Origin: Hibiscus mutabilis
Taxonomy: Eukaryota; Streptophyta; Magnoliopsida; Malvales; Malvaceae
Assembly: GCA_019671005.1 (NCBI GenBank)
Contig: CM033721.1
Location: forward strand, 58,094,284 to 58,158,283
Direction of reading: 5' to 3'
Length of the DNA stretch: 64,000 bases
Shown here piece by piece: positions 46,665 through 59,904 of this stretch; within the stretch, counting starts at the first letter, position 1, and each line of letters starts with the position of its first letter. The notes under the pieces were generated by a model, which ran no database searches, was not told the origin of the DNA, and was given only the letters and a program-made list of their open reading frames with translations. The position numbers and the translations under genes are program-made.

Positions 46665-47768
46665 CTACTTGTATCGGTATACGTAAGCCTGTTTCAATAC
46701 CTGTCTCAAAATAGTTTCAATTTGGTGAACTATCTCTTCCAAGGATGTGAAGCAAGTGTCGATCGCGGCAAACCCGATATTCATGGTAGTGTCCAATGAA
46801 CCTATTTCGGTACGCAAGGTAGTGAATTGCTCGGTGAGAAAGGCCATGAGGGCATCGTTGTTCGGTTGAACAATAGGCGCTTGAAGAGCCATGTCCGGTT
46901 CAGCTATGAAATCAAGGGGAAGCTCGGCAAGACGAATCCATTCACCATTGATGTAGTGAAAGTGAGCACGGTTGAGAGAACGTTAATCAAGAGGATGCTT
47001 GAGAGGTTCGGGGAAGTCATTAGAGCAATCGACTTCCAACTTGGTAAACAAATGGCTCAAAACGCATCCATAGAAGAAAGATGAGACAAAAGATGTATTA
47101 CGATGTTGAACTTGAGTAACCATCTCGGCAAATATGATTTGAGCTAGATTAGGGCGCTTCTCTTCATGAAAACAACGAATCCAAAAGTCGTCAACTTGCC
47201 AGATCGTTGAGAATTTCCCATTTGATAGACGGAACCACCATGTGACCATGAGGTGAAGGAAACGGTCATAGACATCGAGCACGGTCATGGAGCCACTTAA
47301 AACATGTCCCACAGAGTCTTCATCGGTTATTCCCTCATCTTCAAGACCAAGATGAGTGATCAAGGTATTGACATCAATTCAAATCTTCTTTCCCATGAGG
47401 TAGGATTCAAGGGCGACAACGGTCCTTCGGTATTGACCAAGAATACACCGGGCATTAACATAGAAAATTAGAACAAGATTATAGTACAGGAACCCGGGAA
47501 TAGAAAAAAAGGTTATAAAATTTCATTCCCTTAAAAGATGAAGATACTTAAATTTAAAGTGTTTAGAATCTAGAAAAGGGATAGAAGTGATACGCTCACG
47601 CTTAATTTGATAGTTTTGAAATTGACGAAAGTAAGTGTGTTCGGAAGAAGTGCGAAAACATCTCGGATAAATAACCGAGAGATTAGAATGAGTGACACCA
47701 TCATTGGCATAATTGGAGCCCTTTCCAACTTCACTAGTTCTTGGTCTCTTTCTAGGTGCCATAGACAA
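46665..47768 (-). pseudogene. Accessory ORF of plant retroelements (putative plant transposon protein type), broken
   Basis: The minus strand starts MAPRKRPRTSE (a basic start typical of these ORFs), followed by FRQFQNYQIKRERI, which fits the family's F..Y..L..R.I..ER pattern. A second open part (47363-46983) has TVLDVYDRFLHLMVTWWFRL, SNGKFSTIWQVDDFWI and RPNLAQIIFAEMVTQ, and a third (46892-46665) has a coiled-coil-like LTEQFTTLRTEIGSLDTTMN. The parts lie in different frames. The family is common beside pol in plant LTR elements; its function is unknown. Assignment is by pattern memory. Confidence 0.6.
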
Positions 47769-48438
47769 AATCTGAAAAACGAATCAAGGCACAAAAACAG
47801 TGTATGCATAAATCACCATATTCGATCCAATAATTAATCCAAGATTCAAGGCATATGTTAAAAACCCATACAATATAGTTTAAAAGCATATAGAAATAGT
47901 AGAAGAATATTTGGTAAAAAGAATTTTGAAAAACAGTTTAGAAAAATATACAATACAGTTTTATATTCGAATAAAAAAATTTCAAATTTTAAAGAATTAT
48001 TGCAAAAACTTCAAAACTCATACTATATGTATACTTTTTAGACAAAAACTAACTAAAATCAGTATGTAAAAATAAAGGAAATTGAAAAAGAAAAAGAAAA
48101 GGGTTTTATACCTCGAGTTATGGAATTTGGATGAATGGGAGGATGATGATTCACCAAATTGATGAAAGAGCAAAGACTTGTTTTGAAGAGCAAAAATCCT
48201 CAAAGAATTTGAAAAATTGTGTGAAAAATCAAGAGGATTGGAGGGGTTTTTACATATGGGAAATTAGGGTTTTTGAGAGAAAAAAGGATTTAGAATTTAA
48301 TATAAAGTCAAAACCCTTTTAATGACTGATTTAAAATTTGCGTCCGCGCGTATCGATACGCCACTTGGTGTATCGAAACATGTGTATCGGTAAGATTTTA
48401 AGCTGTTCTGAAACACGAGTCCGTATCGATACAAGTTT

Positions 48439-51400
48439 TGAAACACCCTCTATCCCGGTCTAGGAGGTAAACCGGTTTAAGGAGTGTTACTAACAACACT
48501 TAAACAAACACATGCAGATTTACACTACCGAATAGACATACAGTCAGAGATCAGGGTAATTAAAAACTTTTTAATTAACGATGTTCCTTAAAACAAACAA
48601 CTTCACATTCATACATACCACATGAACTTTATTTATAATTTTGAAACATACATCGAATTCAAGTATCTTATCCCCAACGGTTTGACTACTAGGCGTATCC
48701 AAAAAAACAACTAAGTTTCCAATTAATATCATATCAAGTCACTAAAAGACAGGTAAATCAAATCCTCTTTAAAAACTTTCACCAGATTGACTTTGACTTA
48801 AATCTGTATCCCAACTGATACACTCACCTTGAACATTCATGCATCTAATATTAGTTCACAACCTATCTTCATGCTCTAGATGCTTTGAAACATAAGGTTA
48901 TTACTCTACTTATGCAGACACACATGGTTACACATCTTCATAAACATTATCAATTTTCTAGTTAATTCAAGCTTGTAAACTTCTAGTCAATATTAGGACA
49001 TGCCAAGAAGGTAACTAAAATTCATTACGGAGGATAACATTTCTTGATTTGAAAAATCGTAAATCTTACAAGTGATAACACTTAAAAATCACATCTTGTT
49101 AAACGAATTATTATTAGGCAAATCAAACCACATCTAAATCATTTAACCGTAGTATTGAACAACCAGTTTAATACACTAATTTAGCTTGATTAGCGATTGG
49201 CCACTCAGGTTCATATCATGCATGATTTTGTTCCCTTTTTTGTCGAGATATAGAAAACATATTTTCAAAAGGATGTTTACTATCTTTGACACATGAACTA
49301 AAGTCTTTTCCAGCATGGAACACAATATCAGATGTATGTGACTTTCATTTACTCAACTAAGTAGTCATAGTTTGAATTCTTACCAACTATTAAGCTTATT
49401 CCTTTACTAGTCTTTAACCTATGCTAATAGTAATTAAGGCTAAATTCATGATAATGCATACGCGTATAACATTGCACAACCCACATGGCATCAAGATTAC
49501 CTATCAACCTAAATCCTTAGGCATTCAAGCAATCATAGCAAACCTACTACTAATCGCATCACATAAAGCAAGCAATCAAAATTATTAAAGGTCCGATTAC
49601 AACGCTTAAAAATAATTACAAGGGCCATACTCATTCACGTATAATCGAAATGGATTCCAAATATACTATGCTAACTCAATAATTAAGTGCCACCATCTAG
49701 GAGTTTGAAGGAGATTAATTCGAAGCATACATAAGATCTTGTGATCACGTCTAAGCTCAGAAGGAAACCGCAGACATAAATTTCCCTGAAAAGATGGATT
49801 AAAACAAAGTAAGCAATTGCTTAGCGAGGTAGTTGAAATACAAAGAGCGTGCATCAAAGCTCTATACTTAAGACTCTTGAAAATTTTCATACTAGAGACA
49901 TCGGATCTGGGTAAGTATCAAGCATGACCAAACATAAAACATTCTACGTACAACTTAAATTTACTATTGGCTTCAAACCTTTTTAGTAACTTAGAAAATC
50001 AGTCTTACATTTACATTACTTGTACAAGTGCCGTAGATTAACTATTCTTGTCAATAAAATTATAGGGCACCACATTTACTTTATTGGTTGAGTCAAAATT
50101 TGGTTAGCTTAACATTACTTGTTACGCAAACTTCCTTCTTATTTGGGCAAATTAGACATTGTATCGTCCTAGTTCAAGCAATTAAGAGCACAATTCAAAC
50201 AATCAGTCAATATTCTCATTTATCGTCCACAAGAGTTGAGTCAAAGGTCATACATACTCCATACTAAGCATGTACATAAGCATGTTATTTAAGGTACATG
50301 AATTAGCTTATTTAAACACGATTTACTTATCATATTAGACTTTTAACATAACAACTCAGAAATATAACCTGCTTGTCTTATAAGGCAACAAACGTAGACA
50401 TAAGTTTCTTGTCATAATAGATAACAATCAAACAAAACAAAAGGGGTCTAACTTGTCTCCAAAACTACCAATCGATGCATAAAAAATAGATATAATTTAC
50501 ATTACAAATTACCATTCGAACTAGGTAATAAATAACCATGTACAAATCAATCAACTCAAAATTAAAAATCTACCAAGTCACACCATCGTGCAATCTTGTA
50601 ATTAAGGCATATTTCTTCTTTTTAGTATTACCTAAGTCATATGAGAACACAATTTCTTTATAAACAAGATATCACAATTCCTTATTAGCTTAGCATGTAA
50701 ACTTTCAAAGGTCCTTAACATATTCTATTAACACCCAATTTACTATATATGACTTATCAAATACTTTCTCATTCATAGCATTACAAGCTTATATGTATAT
50801 GTATGTATTAATCGTCTTTCAAGGTAGAAAACATATCACATCTGAATTGTAAATTTTCATCTCATAAGGTATTAAGATTACTCTTTAGCTTAGGTATAAG
50901 TTTCATTTTAAATCTTTAACATAGCCTTGAGAATCGAACTTCTGCCTAGGTACACGAATCCTCAACCAACTGTCGCCAAATAATGGTACACACTATACCG
51001 GTCAATCCCTCCTACTATCGCCAAGTGACCACACAACTTCCCTCCTACTGTCGCCAGATAAGGACCGTAGTCTACCCAAAACTAGAGCTCAATGGATCCT
51101 ATGACATGCCAACTATACCTAAGACTGACTCGAGACCAAGGCTTTAGCATATTTCATTCATTACTTAAACATAATGAGCATAGCTCCATATTGAATTATC
51201 TTCTTAAGGATTTCAATTTCCTTTCAATAAAGGTATACTTATATGCATGATCACCACATGTGATTTTCCATGCTTCATTTTACTTATTCAAAAGGCCTTA
51301 TAGCAAACATTTCATTTGTTACTCATATATATATATATATATTTTCAATGTATTCAATATAACATACAACAATTCTTATGTTTATCCATATCAATCATGT

Positions 51401-53702
51401 AACATAGCATGTAACCATTTTCCTTTGGTATTCGAATGATAGCTTCCTATTAAATATCTCCATTAATTCGTATTATTGAATTGGTGTATACTTCACACGT
51501 CTTCAAATTCTTGTTCAAGTAAATATATACAAAATTATTATTATAAATCACATCAAGGTTTTCAATTCAACTTTTATCGTATGCAAGATCAACATGAATA
51601 AAACTTCTTAATCAAATTATCCCTCTACCAAGTTTATTGTTCTTTTTCGTATCAAGCAAAGGTTCTAGGTCTAAATTTTTACAATACATCATCCCATTTA
51701 CTCAATTAGTAGCATAATATAAACTACTAACAAACATGCACCAAGCATATAAGTTATATTCAATCATGTATGGCATTCAATTAAATAATGAAAGTTTTCA
51801 ATTACCTTATTTATCTTATTTAAATGGTGGTATAATAACCAACAACAACATGCTCAAGTTTATCTCGTTTTCACTTCAAACATTATCTTCAAAGGCAAGT
51901 ATAACTCACATTATCACATTCCTACCATTAAGATACTTACCTCAATCCAAGCTCATAAAGCTTTACATTGTACAAGGATATTATAGCAAAGTTAAAGACA
52001 ACAAAGGTGCTCAGGAAGGCTTCTAACCATTCCCGAGAGTTTAAAACTACACTCACCTGCTATCCCGAAGTTATAGAATACCTGAATCCACACTTCCTTA
52101 TGTTTCCTAATTGACTCCCCTTTTTAGCCTTCACGCCATTACCCATTTCTTTATTATGGTAGGCACCTCTAATTAAATAAACAGCTCGTCAATATCAAAA
52201 CAATTCAATTATCAACTATCCTAAAACACACATACATATATGTTCACACAATTCCGTCTCCAAACACATGTGTTTACATATACATAAAACACCAAACAAA
52301 CTGGATTGGATACATACACATCATCAAACTCGAAAGCAGTCCAAAACAGTTTACCATGCACCTAAAACAAGCAAAACATGACTGCTATAAATATGCATAT
52401 GTTAAATCATTAAAACAGCCCTTCCCATGATTATAATGTCTCAAAAATGCCCTGTATTCAATTCGCTTAATGCCTCATGATCCAAGCAGTTCTAGACAAT
52501 ATTTATAAGAATCAAATCTGCTCATAACTTATTTATATACTCCCTTTGTAGCCCAAAGTCATATATGTACTTACATGAACACAAAACTGATTCTTAAACG
52601 TAGAAAACAACCCTTTAACTGATTATACTGTCCTTGTCCTGCTCTAACATTCTAAAACAGCTCACAAACATTTTATCTCTGCCTATTAATCCAGCAGGTT
52701 TGCTTATAGATTTACACTTATCAAAATAATTCATCATTTTTCCTAAATGAACTCAGAACAACCCATAATATCTTATACCATAATCTCTTGGTTAAATCTT
52801 CACAAAGTAATTCACATTCCACCTTATTTACACACAAACAGTCCCGTTTCTCTATTATTCATGAAACATTGCTAAAGCAAACTCAATCATCTAAAACACC
52901 ACTAGAAGGATTCATTTGTACACTTATTACTTCAAGCATATCTTAAGCTCCACAATTCACATTTTTTTCAATCTGAAATTCATAAATCATGGCATGAATC
53001 GATGTATACATATGTACATTATTCGATTGAGTCTACAATGCATAACATAAATTTTGTCCTCTAATAATTCAAGTAGATTTACCAAAGCATGAACACCATT
53101 CGAAGGTACCTACAATCTCCAAACTACTCCATTACTCAATTTTGAACAAATCAGCCAAAATTAACTATATAATAACATCTCAAAACATGAGTATTTCCTT
53201 AAGTATCATTCAAAAGGAACCCTTCCTCAAGAAGTATCAAAGTAGTTCGAAATAAAAGAATGAAAGGAACAATAATTTACCTCCTCTAGGACCTAATGAA
53301 ATTATCCTTCAAGAATCCTACCAAATTTTGTACTTATCTCCCCATGAACTCATTTAGTTTTCTATTTCCCCCTCTCTCTCTCACTAGAATTTTGGCGATT
53401 TCCGTATGAAGGTGATGAAGGAGATGGCTCTTTGAGTCTACTGAAACTCCTCCATCCTAAACCACATGGAATTACCATTCTCTTGACATGTGTATAGACC
53501 ACAAATCGTTTTTCCTTTATCATGTTGCATTCCATCTTTTAATTGTTTCACTTTAATCCTTTTGGATATTAGTCTTCCAATTATCATTTTCCTTCAATTT
53601 GGCCCTAGACAATTTATTTAATCCATCAATTGTCATATTAAAGTAGCTAGTTTAGCAATCGAATTGGTAACACACTACTAGGCCGTATTTTAGGGTGTTA
53701 CA
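48439..53702. mobile_element. 5.26-kb non-coding insertion with LTR-like ends and 5-bp target duplication
   Basis: It begins TGAAACACCC and ends GGGTGTTACA, so the termini are inverted copies of the TG...CA kind (TGTAACACCC when read on the minus strand). The flanks carry AGTTT at 48434-48438 and again at 53703-53707. Host sequence on both sides is the same type of Copia DNA with GTATCGA motifs. I found no second copy of either end inside, so there is no LTR pair. A very long solo LTR or a non-autonomous element fits best. Near 50955-51065 there are three diverged copies of a CTGTCGCCAAATA motif. No reading frame resembles a known protein. Confidence 0.7.
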
Positions 53703-54059
53703 AGTTTGTCTGTTTTGAAACCTGTTCTTGACCCCGTATCGAAATACATTTAGCCATTTCAATACCCATGTGCCAAAAATTGCAATATGGGCAAACATTA
53801 CAGGCCCGTATCGAAACACCCTTACTTGTTTCGGTACCCTAAGCTAGAAAAAGCATTTTGGGCAACAAGGAGCTCAAAGGTTTGATTCCAATCGAATCGA
53901 AATGCGTGTGAAAGATGTATGATCAACATGAATGATCTAAAGCTAAAGCATACTCCCCTGGCAACAAGAATAGATGCATATAGAAGAAAAATTACAAAAG
54001 CATGGCAATCAAACAAATTCAAGCAAGCTTTTGACTAAAAACTAGACTCTAAAAGATCA

Positions 54060-55414
54060 CGATAGATTAGTTGGACCTAACTCTCTCCTAAGAGTCCAAA
54101 AACGCTCTTTGTCTAATGGTTTGGTAAAGATGCCCGCTAGTTGGTTCAAGGTGTCTGCATACTCTAGAACAACATCATTTTTCAAGACATGATCCCTAAT
54201 GAAATGATGTCTTATCTCTATGTGCTTTGTTCTAGAATGTTGAATGAGATTCTTAGTGAGACAAATGGTACTAGTATTGTCACATTTAAAGGTATGGTAC
54301 CTACATCAGTTCCATAGTCTAAAAGTTGTTGCTTCATCCAAAGGACTTGAGCACAACAATTTCCGGTCTATATATATTCCACTTCGGTGGTAGAAAGAGC
54401 TACACTATTTTGTTTCTTAGAAAACCAAGATATGATCATACGACTTAGGAATTGGCAAGTGCCGGAGGTACTTTTTCTATCTATCTTACAACCCTCATAA
54501 TCCGCTTCGAAATAAGCATGTAGGTCAAAGGAAGAGTCTCTAGGATACCAAAGACCTAAACAAAGTGTGTCTCTAAGGTACCTAAATATTCTCTTAATGG
54601 CTATAAGGTGTGATTCTCTAGGACTAGCTTGAAACCTAGCACACAAGCAAACACTAAACATGATATCCGGTCTACTTGTGGTAAGGGAAAGCAAAGAACC
54701 AATCATAGAGCGGTAAAGCTTTAAATCAACACATTTATCTCCTTCATCTTTGTCAAGCTTTATAGAAGAGCTCATTGGTGTGGCTTGAGGTTTCACATTC
54801 TCTAAGCCAAACTTCTTGAGCATGTCCTTGATGTACTTAGCTTGATTAATGAAGATTTCATCCTTCATTTGTTTGATTTGGAGCCCCAAGAAGAATGAGA
54901 GCCCTCATCATGCTCATCTCGAACTCACCTTGCATTAGCTTAGCAAACTCTTGGCAAAACACCTTATTAGTAGAACCAAAAATGATATCATCAACATAAA
55001 TTTGAACTACTAAGATGTCTTTGCCATTTCTTTTAATAAAAAATGTAGTGTCCATCTTTCCTTTTTCAAAACCTTTTTCAATCAAAAAGCTTGAAAGCTT
55101 TTCATACCAAGCTCTAGGAGCTTGTTTCAAACCATATAAAGCTTTAGTAAGTTTAAAAACATGGTTTGGAAATTTAGGATCTTCAAAACTCAGTGGTTGT
55201 TCCTTATACACTTCTTCATTTATAAAACCATTTAAAAATGCACTTTTGACATCCATTTGAAAAGGCTTGAACTCATGATAACATGCAAATGCAAGAAGCA
55301 TCCTAATAGCTTTCATCCTAGCTATGGGTGCATAAGTTTCATCAAAATCAATTCCCTCTTCTTGAGTGTAACCTTGAGCAACAAGTCTAGCCTTGTTTCT
55401 CACTATGGTAAAAG
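54060..55414 (-). pseudogene. Copia reverse transcriptase-RNase H, frameshifted and 5' truncated
   Basis: The minus strand reads NKARLVAQGYTQEEGIDFDE, MDVKSAFLNGFINEEVY, FKLTKALYGLKQAPRAWYEK and YVDDIIFGSTNK, which are the fingers, palm and catalytic YVDD block of a Copia RT. A frameshift near 54890 leads to LQIKQMKDEIFINQAKYIKD and the RNase H part (SRPDIMFSVCLCARFQASP, KKQNSVALSTTEVEY). After another break come QHSRTKHIEIRHHFIRD and LAGIFTKPLDKERFW near 54200-54080. Sequence upstream of 55414 is unrelated to the expected RT N-terminus, so the 5' part is lost. The motif style fits the SIRE/Maximus lineage. Confidence 0.9.
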
Positions 55415-55895
55415 ATGTCTCCAAACAGTAATGAAGGATCAAAAAGGCCAATCCGAACATGCAAGTAATTAAAATCCAACTTGTGCTCAATTTTTTCATC
55501 TTTCTTGAAAACACTAGTCGTGTTCTTCATTGTAATTCATTTGCTAGTGTTTCTTGGGTATGTGAGAGAGTTTAAACTTTGTAAACACATTTTTTTGTGA
55601 GGAATTTCTAAGTTTGCTTCTTTGTACTTATTTTTGGGAAATGATTCAATAAACTTTGGAGTATAAGTCTATTGAATTGTGTAAGGTTACTCCTTATCCT
55701 AAAGAAAAGATAAATTAGTGGATTTGTGAAATCCTTAGTGTAGTAACTAAGGTAGTGGATGTAGACTCCATTAAAGGAGTTGAACCACTCTAAATCTTCT
55801 TGCAATTTTCATTCTTTGCAAATAGTTTCTACATTTCTTTAAAATTCCAATTTACTCCCCTCTTTGCTATATTCGATAGATTGTTACAGTCAACA
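55415..55895 (+). repeat. LTR 3' portion in the opposite orientation to the RT
   Basis: The last 300 bases have the conserved SIRE-type LTR end: ACTAAGGTAGTGGATGTAGA, GTTGAACCACTCTAAATC and CCAATTTACTCCCCTCTTTG, ending AGTCAACA. No primer binding site follows, so this is a partial or solo LTR pointing right, joined to a leftward RT. The left boundary is approximate. Confidence 0.55.
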
Positions 55896-56345
55896 ACTAT
55901 TTTAGGAATTTTTGAAAATTTTAGGATATTTCTGAATATTCTATTTTTAAATAAAATAAAGCATTCCATGCGTCAAATTATTATTGGATAACGGAAAAAA
56001 TAACGGTCGTGATAGAAAATCCTTACAATGGTAACAGAATAAAACATCAGGCACCTACTTGGGGACAAAAATATTTTAAGCACCTACTTGAAAGAGAAAA
56101 AAAAGTATAGTTTGAACACTTTTTTTTCTTCCTATTAAGCCTAATAAGAGATAGGAATCTTATTAGTAAGATACTCCATAACTTAACCCTATTTATTATT
56201 ATTTCAATTATGTAGATATTACGGATTCATTATTGTGTTTTGATTTCAATCTTAGCTTTATTATATTCAGGCAAGTTGCAATGATAGATTTAAAAAACCA
56301 TAATTCATTAAGGTTGATATCAAAAATTTATTGAGAGTGATATCA

Positions 56346-56467
56346 ACAATTTACTAAGCATGGAGGTCCACTATTTGACCTAGTGGCTAAGGATGCTCAT
56401 ATTGTCATATCATGTATGGGTTTGAATCTCGGTATATAAATGTAATACCCCTCTATTTAATAAAAAC
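56346..56467 (+). repeat. SINE-like element with Pol III box motifs
   Basis: It contains the A-box-like TAGTGGCTAAGGATGCTC near 56383, the B-box-like GGGTTTGAATCTC near 56416, and a 3' end CCTCTATTTAATAAAAA. A degenerate relative at 6200-6302 has the same order and end, and a third 3' end (CATTTATTTAATAAAAAA) lies near 56575-56590. Confidence 0.5.
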
Positions 56468-56712
56468 AATTTACTGAGCACATAATTTAAAGAGTTTTTT
56501 TCCACCTAAACTATCATATCAACCGGGTAAATGACCCAGTGAGCATACAAAATTTTTTCAGTGAAATAATGAACTCTCATTTATTTAATAAAAAATTGTT
56601 TTTATGCACCATTTTACTAATTTTATATATGCATTTTTTTACAATCACCGTTGGTTTATATATTAATAATTCTTTGAAAAATATATTAATAATTCTAAAA
56701 ATAAAAAATAAA

Positions 56713-59016
56713 GGTGAAATACACCAAATGCCACTAATCTATTACCATTGACTCGAAAATGCTACCAAACTTAAAAATGTTCAAATTTAACACTGAACTT
56801 TAGTTTTTGACTTATATATGTTACTTCACTGTTAACTCTTAAAGGAACCATTAATTCAAAACAATGTCGTTTTGGTGCGACTGTTTTAAAGCCTAATTTA
56901 GCCCAAAATGCTTTGCTAGAGGAAAAATAATAAATCTCATACACTTGTGTGGGGTTGAACCTAAAACCTTTAAACACAAAGAGTAAGTCTTAACCACTAA
57001 ACCAACATAAAATATATAATGTTTTACTACAAATATAATATATATCAGACTATATTTGAGATTAATCTAAATTATTTTATAAAATAAATAATACTATAAT
57101 AATATTAATATATAAATAAAATATATTATTTAGATATATACCAATATATATAAATATATTATTTTATATGTTTTATATTATTTATAATACACTTATATCA
57201 TTTTAAAAACACCCAAAATATTCGTGACAATAATATATCTATATTATAAATAATATAAAAACCTTAAACCTTATACCTTAAACTCTAAACCACAATATCT
57301 AAACCCCACCCTAAACTAAAAATCCTAAACTTTGAATCTTAGAGTTCAGAGTTTAGAGGTTTTTTTTATATATTATTTTTATGAATGTTTTGAGTTTTTT
57401 AAAATAATATATTTATATTATAAATAATATATAAAATAATATATTTTATTTAAATAATATAAACTTATTTGGTTTAACTAAATTATTTTATGAAAAAATA
57501 ATTCTATAAATAATATTAATATATAAAATATTATTTATATATATATATCAATATATAATAAAAATATATTATATTTTATATTTTTATGTATTATTTATAA
57601 TATAAACATATTAATTTAAAAAACCTAAAATATTCATAAAAATAATATATAAAAACCCTAAATCCTAAGATTCAAGTTTAAAGTCTATAGTTTAGGTTTG
57701 CGTTTAGAGTTTAGGGTTGTTTATATTATTTATAATATAAATATATTATTGTCACAAATATTTTGGATGTTTTTTAAATAATATATTATTTTATAAATAA
57801 TAGGCTTGAAGGTTAAATTGGCCCTCAATGAAAAATTAAAACACAAATTAAGCCCTTATGAAAAAAATTTCACTCAATTGAGCCCTTAGAATTTAAATTA
57901 TTATCAATCAGGCCCTCGAAATTCAAATTGCGATTAATTTAGTCCTTCCGTTAAGTTGATCGTTAACTCAAAAGTAGTTATTATGATGATGACACATGGC
58001 ACACTCTGGACGTGTCATGTCATTAAAACCGTAAATAATCATTTACAAATTTAAAAAATATTTAAATTATAAAAATTATATTTTAAATTAAAAATATATT
58101 TAAAAAATCTGAAAAAAATTATAAAAAATTTAAAATGAAAAATATTTAAAATTCAAAAAATTTCTAAAAAATATTGAGGGAGAACGGGTTGGATGATGCA
58201 AGGGATGTCGAACAGTTGAGAATGGGTGCAAGGTCGATGGTTGAATCGATGCTAATGCTTGATTTAGGTATTTATGAGATTTTTTTGAAAGAAATGAAAC
58301 TTTGGGTTTTTTTAGAAAACATTATTTTATGTTTTTATAAAAAATAAAGGAAAATAAGAAAAAAATTAAATTAATATTTTTACAATTTTTTTGCAATTTT
58401 TAGATTTAAAAAAAATAATTTTGATCATGTGGCACGCCAAGAGTGTGCCACATGCCTTTCTATATTTGGCCGTTAGGGGGCATTGACGCTCGACGCGGTC
58501 AACGTAAATGAGTGGCTAAATTGGGTGCAATTTGACTTTTGAGGGCTAAAATGGGTGAAAAATTTTCATAAAGGCTTAATTGATTTTTTTATTTTTCGTT
58601 GAGGATCAATTTGACCTTTAAGCCTAAATAATATAAAAATATAAAATATTATTTATATTATTTATAATATTATTTATTTCATAAAATAATTTTTGGTAAA
58701 ACATTACAAGATTTTATGTTGTTTTATTAGTTAAGGTTTACCTTTTGTATTTGAAGGTTTTGAGTTCAAACCCCCCAATGTTTGTGTTTTATTATTTTTC
58801 CTCTAGCAAATCGATGCCGTTTTGGATAAATTAAAATTCAAAATAGCCGTACCAAAATGACGTTATTTTGAGATAATAGTTCTATTACAAGTTAACAACG
58901 GAGTGATATAAACAAAATAAAAAGTAAAGTTTAATGTTAGATTAGAACATTTTTAAAGTTTAATAATATTTTCAAGTTAATAATAATAATTTAGTGACAT
59001 CTGGTATAGTTTATCC
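56713..59016. mobile_element. Long-TIR DNA element, family copy 2, with 10-bp target duplication and a nested insertion
   Basis: The left end GGTGAAATACACCAAATGCC pairs with the right end GACATCTGGTATAGTTTATCC. The inverted arms also share AACAATGTCGTTTTGGTGCG and the GGTTGAACCTAAAACC region with copy 1 at 37665. AAAAAATAAA flanks both sides (56703-56712 and 59017-59026), though it is low in complexity. Without the 822-bp element inside (plus its 9-bp duplication) it is about 1.47 kb, matching copy 1. It is non-coding. Confidence 0.8.
57803..58624. mobile_element. Nested MULE-like non-autonomous element, 822 bp, 9-bp target duplication
   Basis: It starts GGCTTGAAGGTTAAATTGGC and ends with the inverted match, whose complement reads GGCTTAAAGGTCAAATTGAT. 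The arms are about 180-200 bp. TAAATAATA is perfectly duplicated at 57794-57802 and 58625-58633; nine bases is the Mutator-type length. The interior is AT-rich with a short less AT-rich core near 58180-58260 and no coding region. It sits inside the longer TIR element. Confidence 0.85.
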
Positions 59017-59026
59017 AAAAAATAAA

Positions 59027-59904
59027 TATAAGAAAAAACCATATGGCGTATAGAAAGGGTCGATTAAGTTTGACATAAACGTTAATATTTTATTTACACT
59101 AAAAGACAAAAACGACTCTTTTAAAAAGAAGTAATAAGTTTTTTTATAACTATTCTATTTTACTTACTAATTAATTAAATCGATTGAAGTATAGAGATTC
59201 ATAATAAGAATAATTCTTTAAATTTTTTTTTTTATGTTATGATTTAAATTTTTAATATTATTTAAAAGATCTAATATATTATTTTATTAGATTAACGGAT
59301 AGTTAATAAAATATTAAAATGTTTTAATATTTAAGAAAAAAAATAAAAAAATACTTGTTGGGCAGGTAAGTTCCAAATTGATCCCTGTCTACCGTACGAG
59401 TAAATAATATTTTTTAATTCTTTAGGTTTTAATAGTTGTTTGTTTTTGGGAATGTCAATTGTGCTGAAGTGGTCCCAGATTCTATCTGCTTCGCATGCGG
59501 CGACACGTATGAGTTGCCTGCCTACCAAACTACTATTCTCGCTTTTTATATTTGGCGCCTCTAACTTTTTTTTTATCCTTTTTAGGCGTTTATACTATTT
59601 CTTTTTTTAAGTGTTAAAACTTTTCTCATCTTTTTAAGTGTTTAAATTGTTATTTTTTACTCCTTTAAGATTAAATTAAAGTATTTATTTTAATAAAATA
59701 ATAATTTAGGTAATTAAAAAATTTAAACAATAAAAAATATAATTTGAACATTTATTTTAGAATTAAACCTTTATTTTTTAATGTCTTTTCGGTGTTTCTT
59801 TAGTGAAATTTAGAGGTGCTAAAATGAGTACAATAGTAGGAAAATTTTGAGTTTAAATCTGTTTTAGAAATGTTTATATTTTTTAAAAAATTATCAAATA
59901 ATGT
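59027..59904. other. Intergenic, AT-rich, no gene seen
   Basis: I see only low-complexity A/T-rich DNA. A slightly more balanced stretch near 59440-59530 shows a short open frame on the minus strand that resembles no known protein. Confidence 0.45.

Larger units (their letters stand above)
46079..55895 (-). mobile_element. Composite Copia region B (SIRE-like), split by a nested element
   Basis: The left limit TGTTGAGATGATC with AGGGTGAATTGG is an LTR end read on the minus strand and resembles the end of element A at 31103. From right to left it holds a broken RT-RNase H (54060-55414), non-coding sequence with GTATCGA motifs, a 5.26-kb insertion (48439-53702) and a broken accessory ORF (46665-47768). 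The right limit is an LTR end of the opposite orientation (to 55895). It is therefore a composite of at least two retroelements plus an insertion, not a single intact copy. Confidence 0.65.

Noticed and set aside
51736..52026. 96-codon frame in the 5.26-kb insertion
   Set aside because: There is no motif, and it reads like low-complexity AT-rich DNA. I could not support any protein in this insertion.
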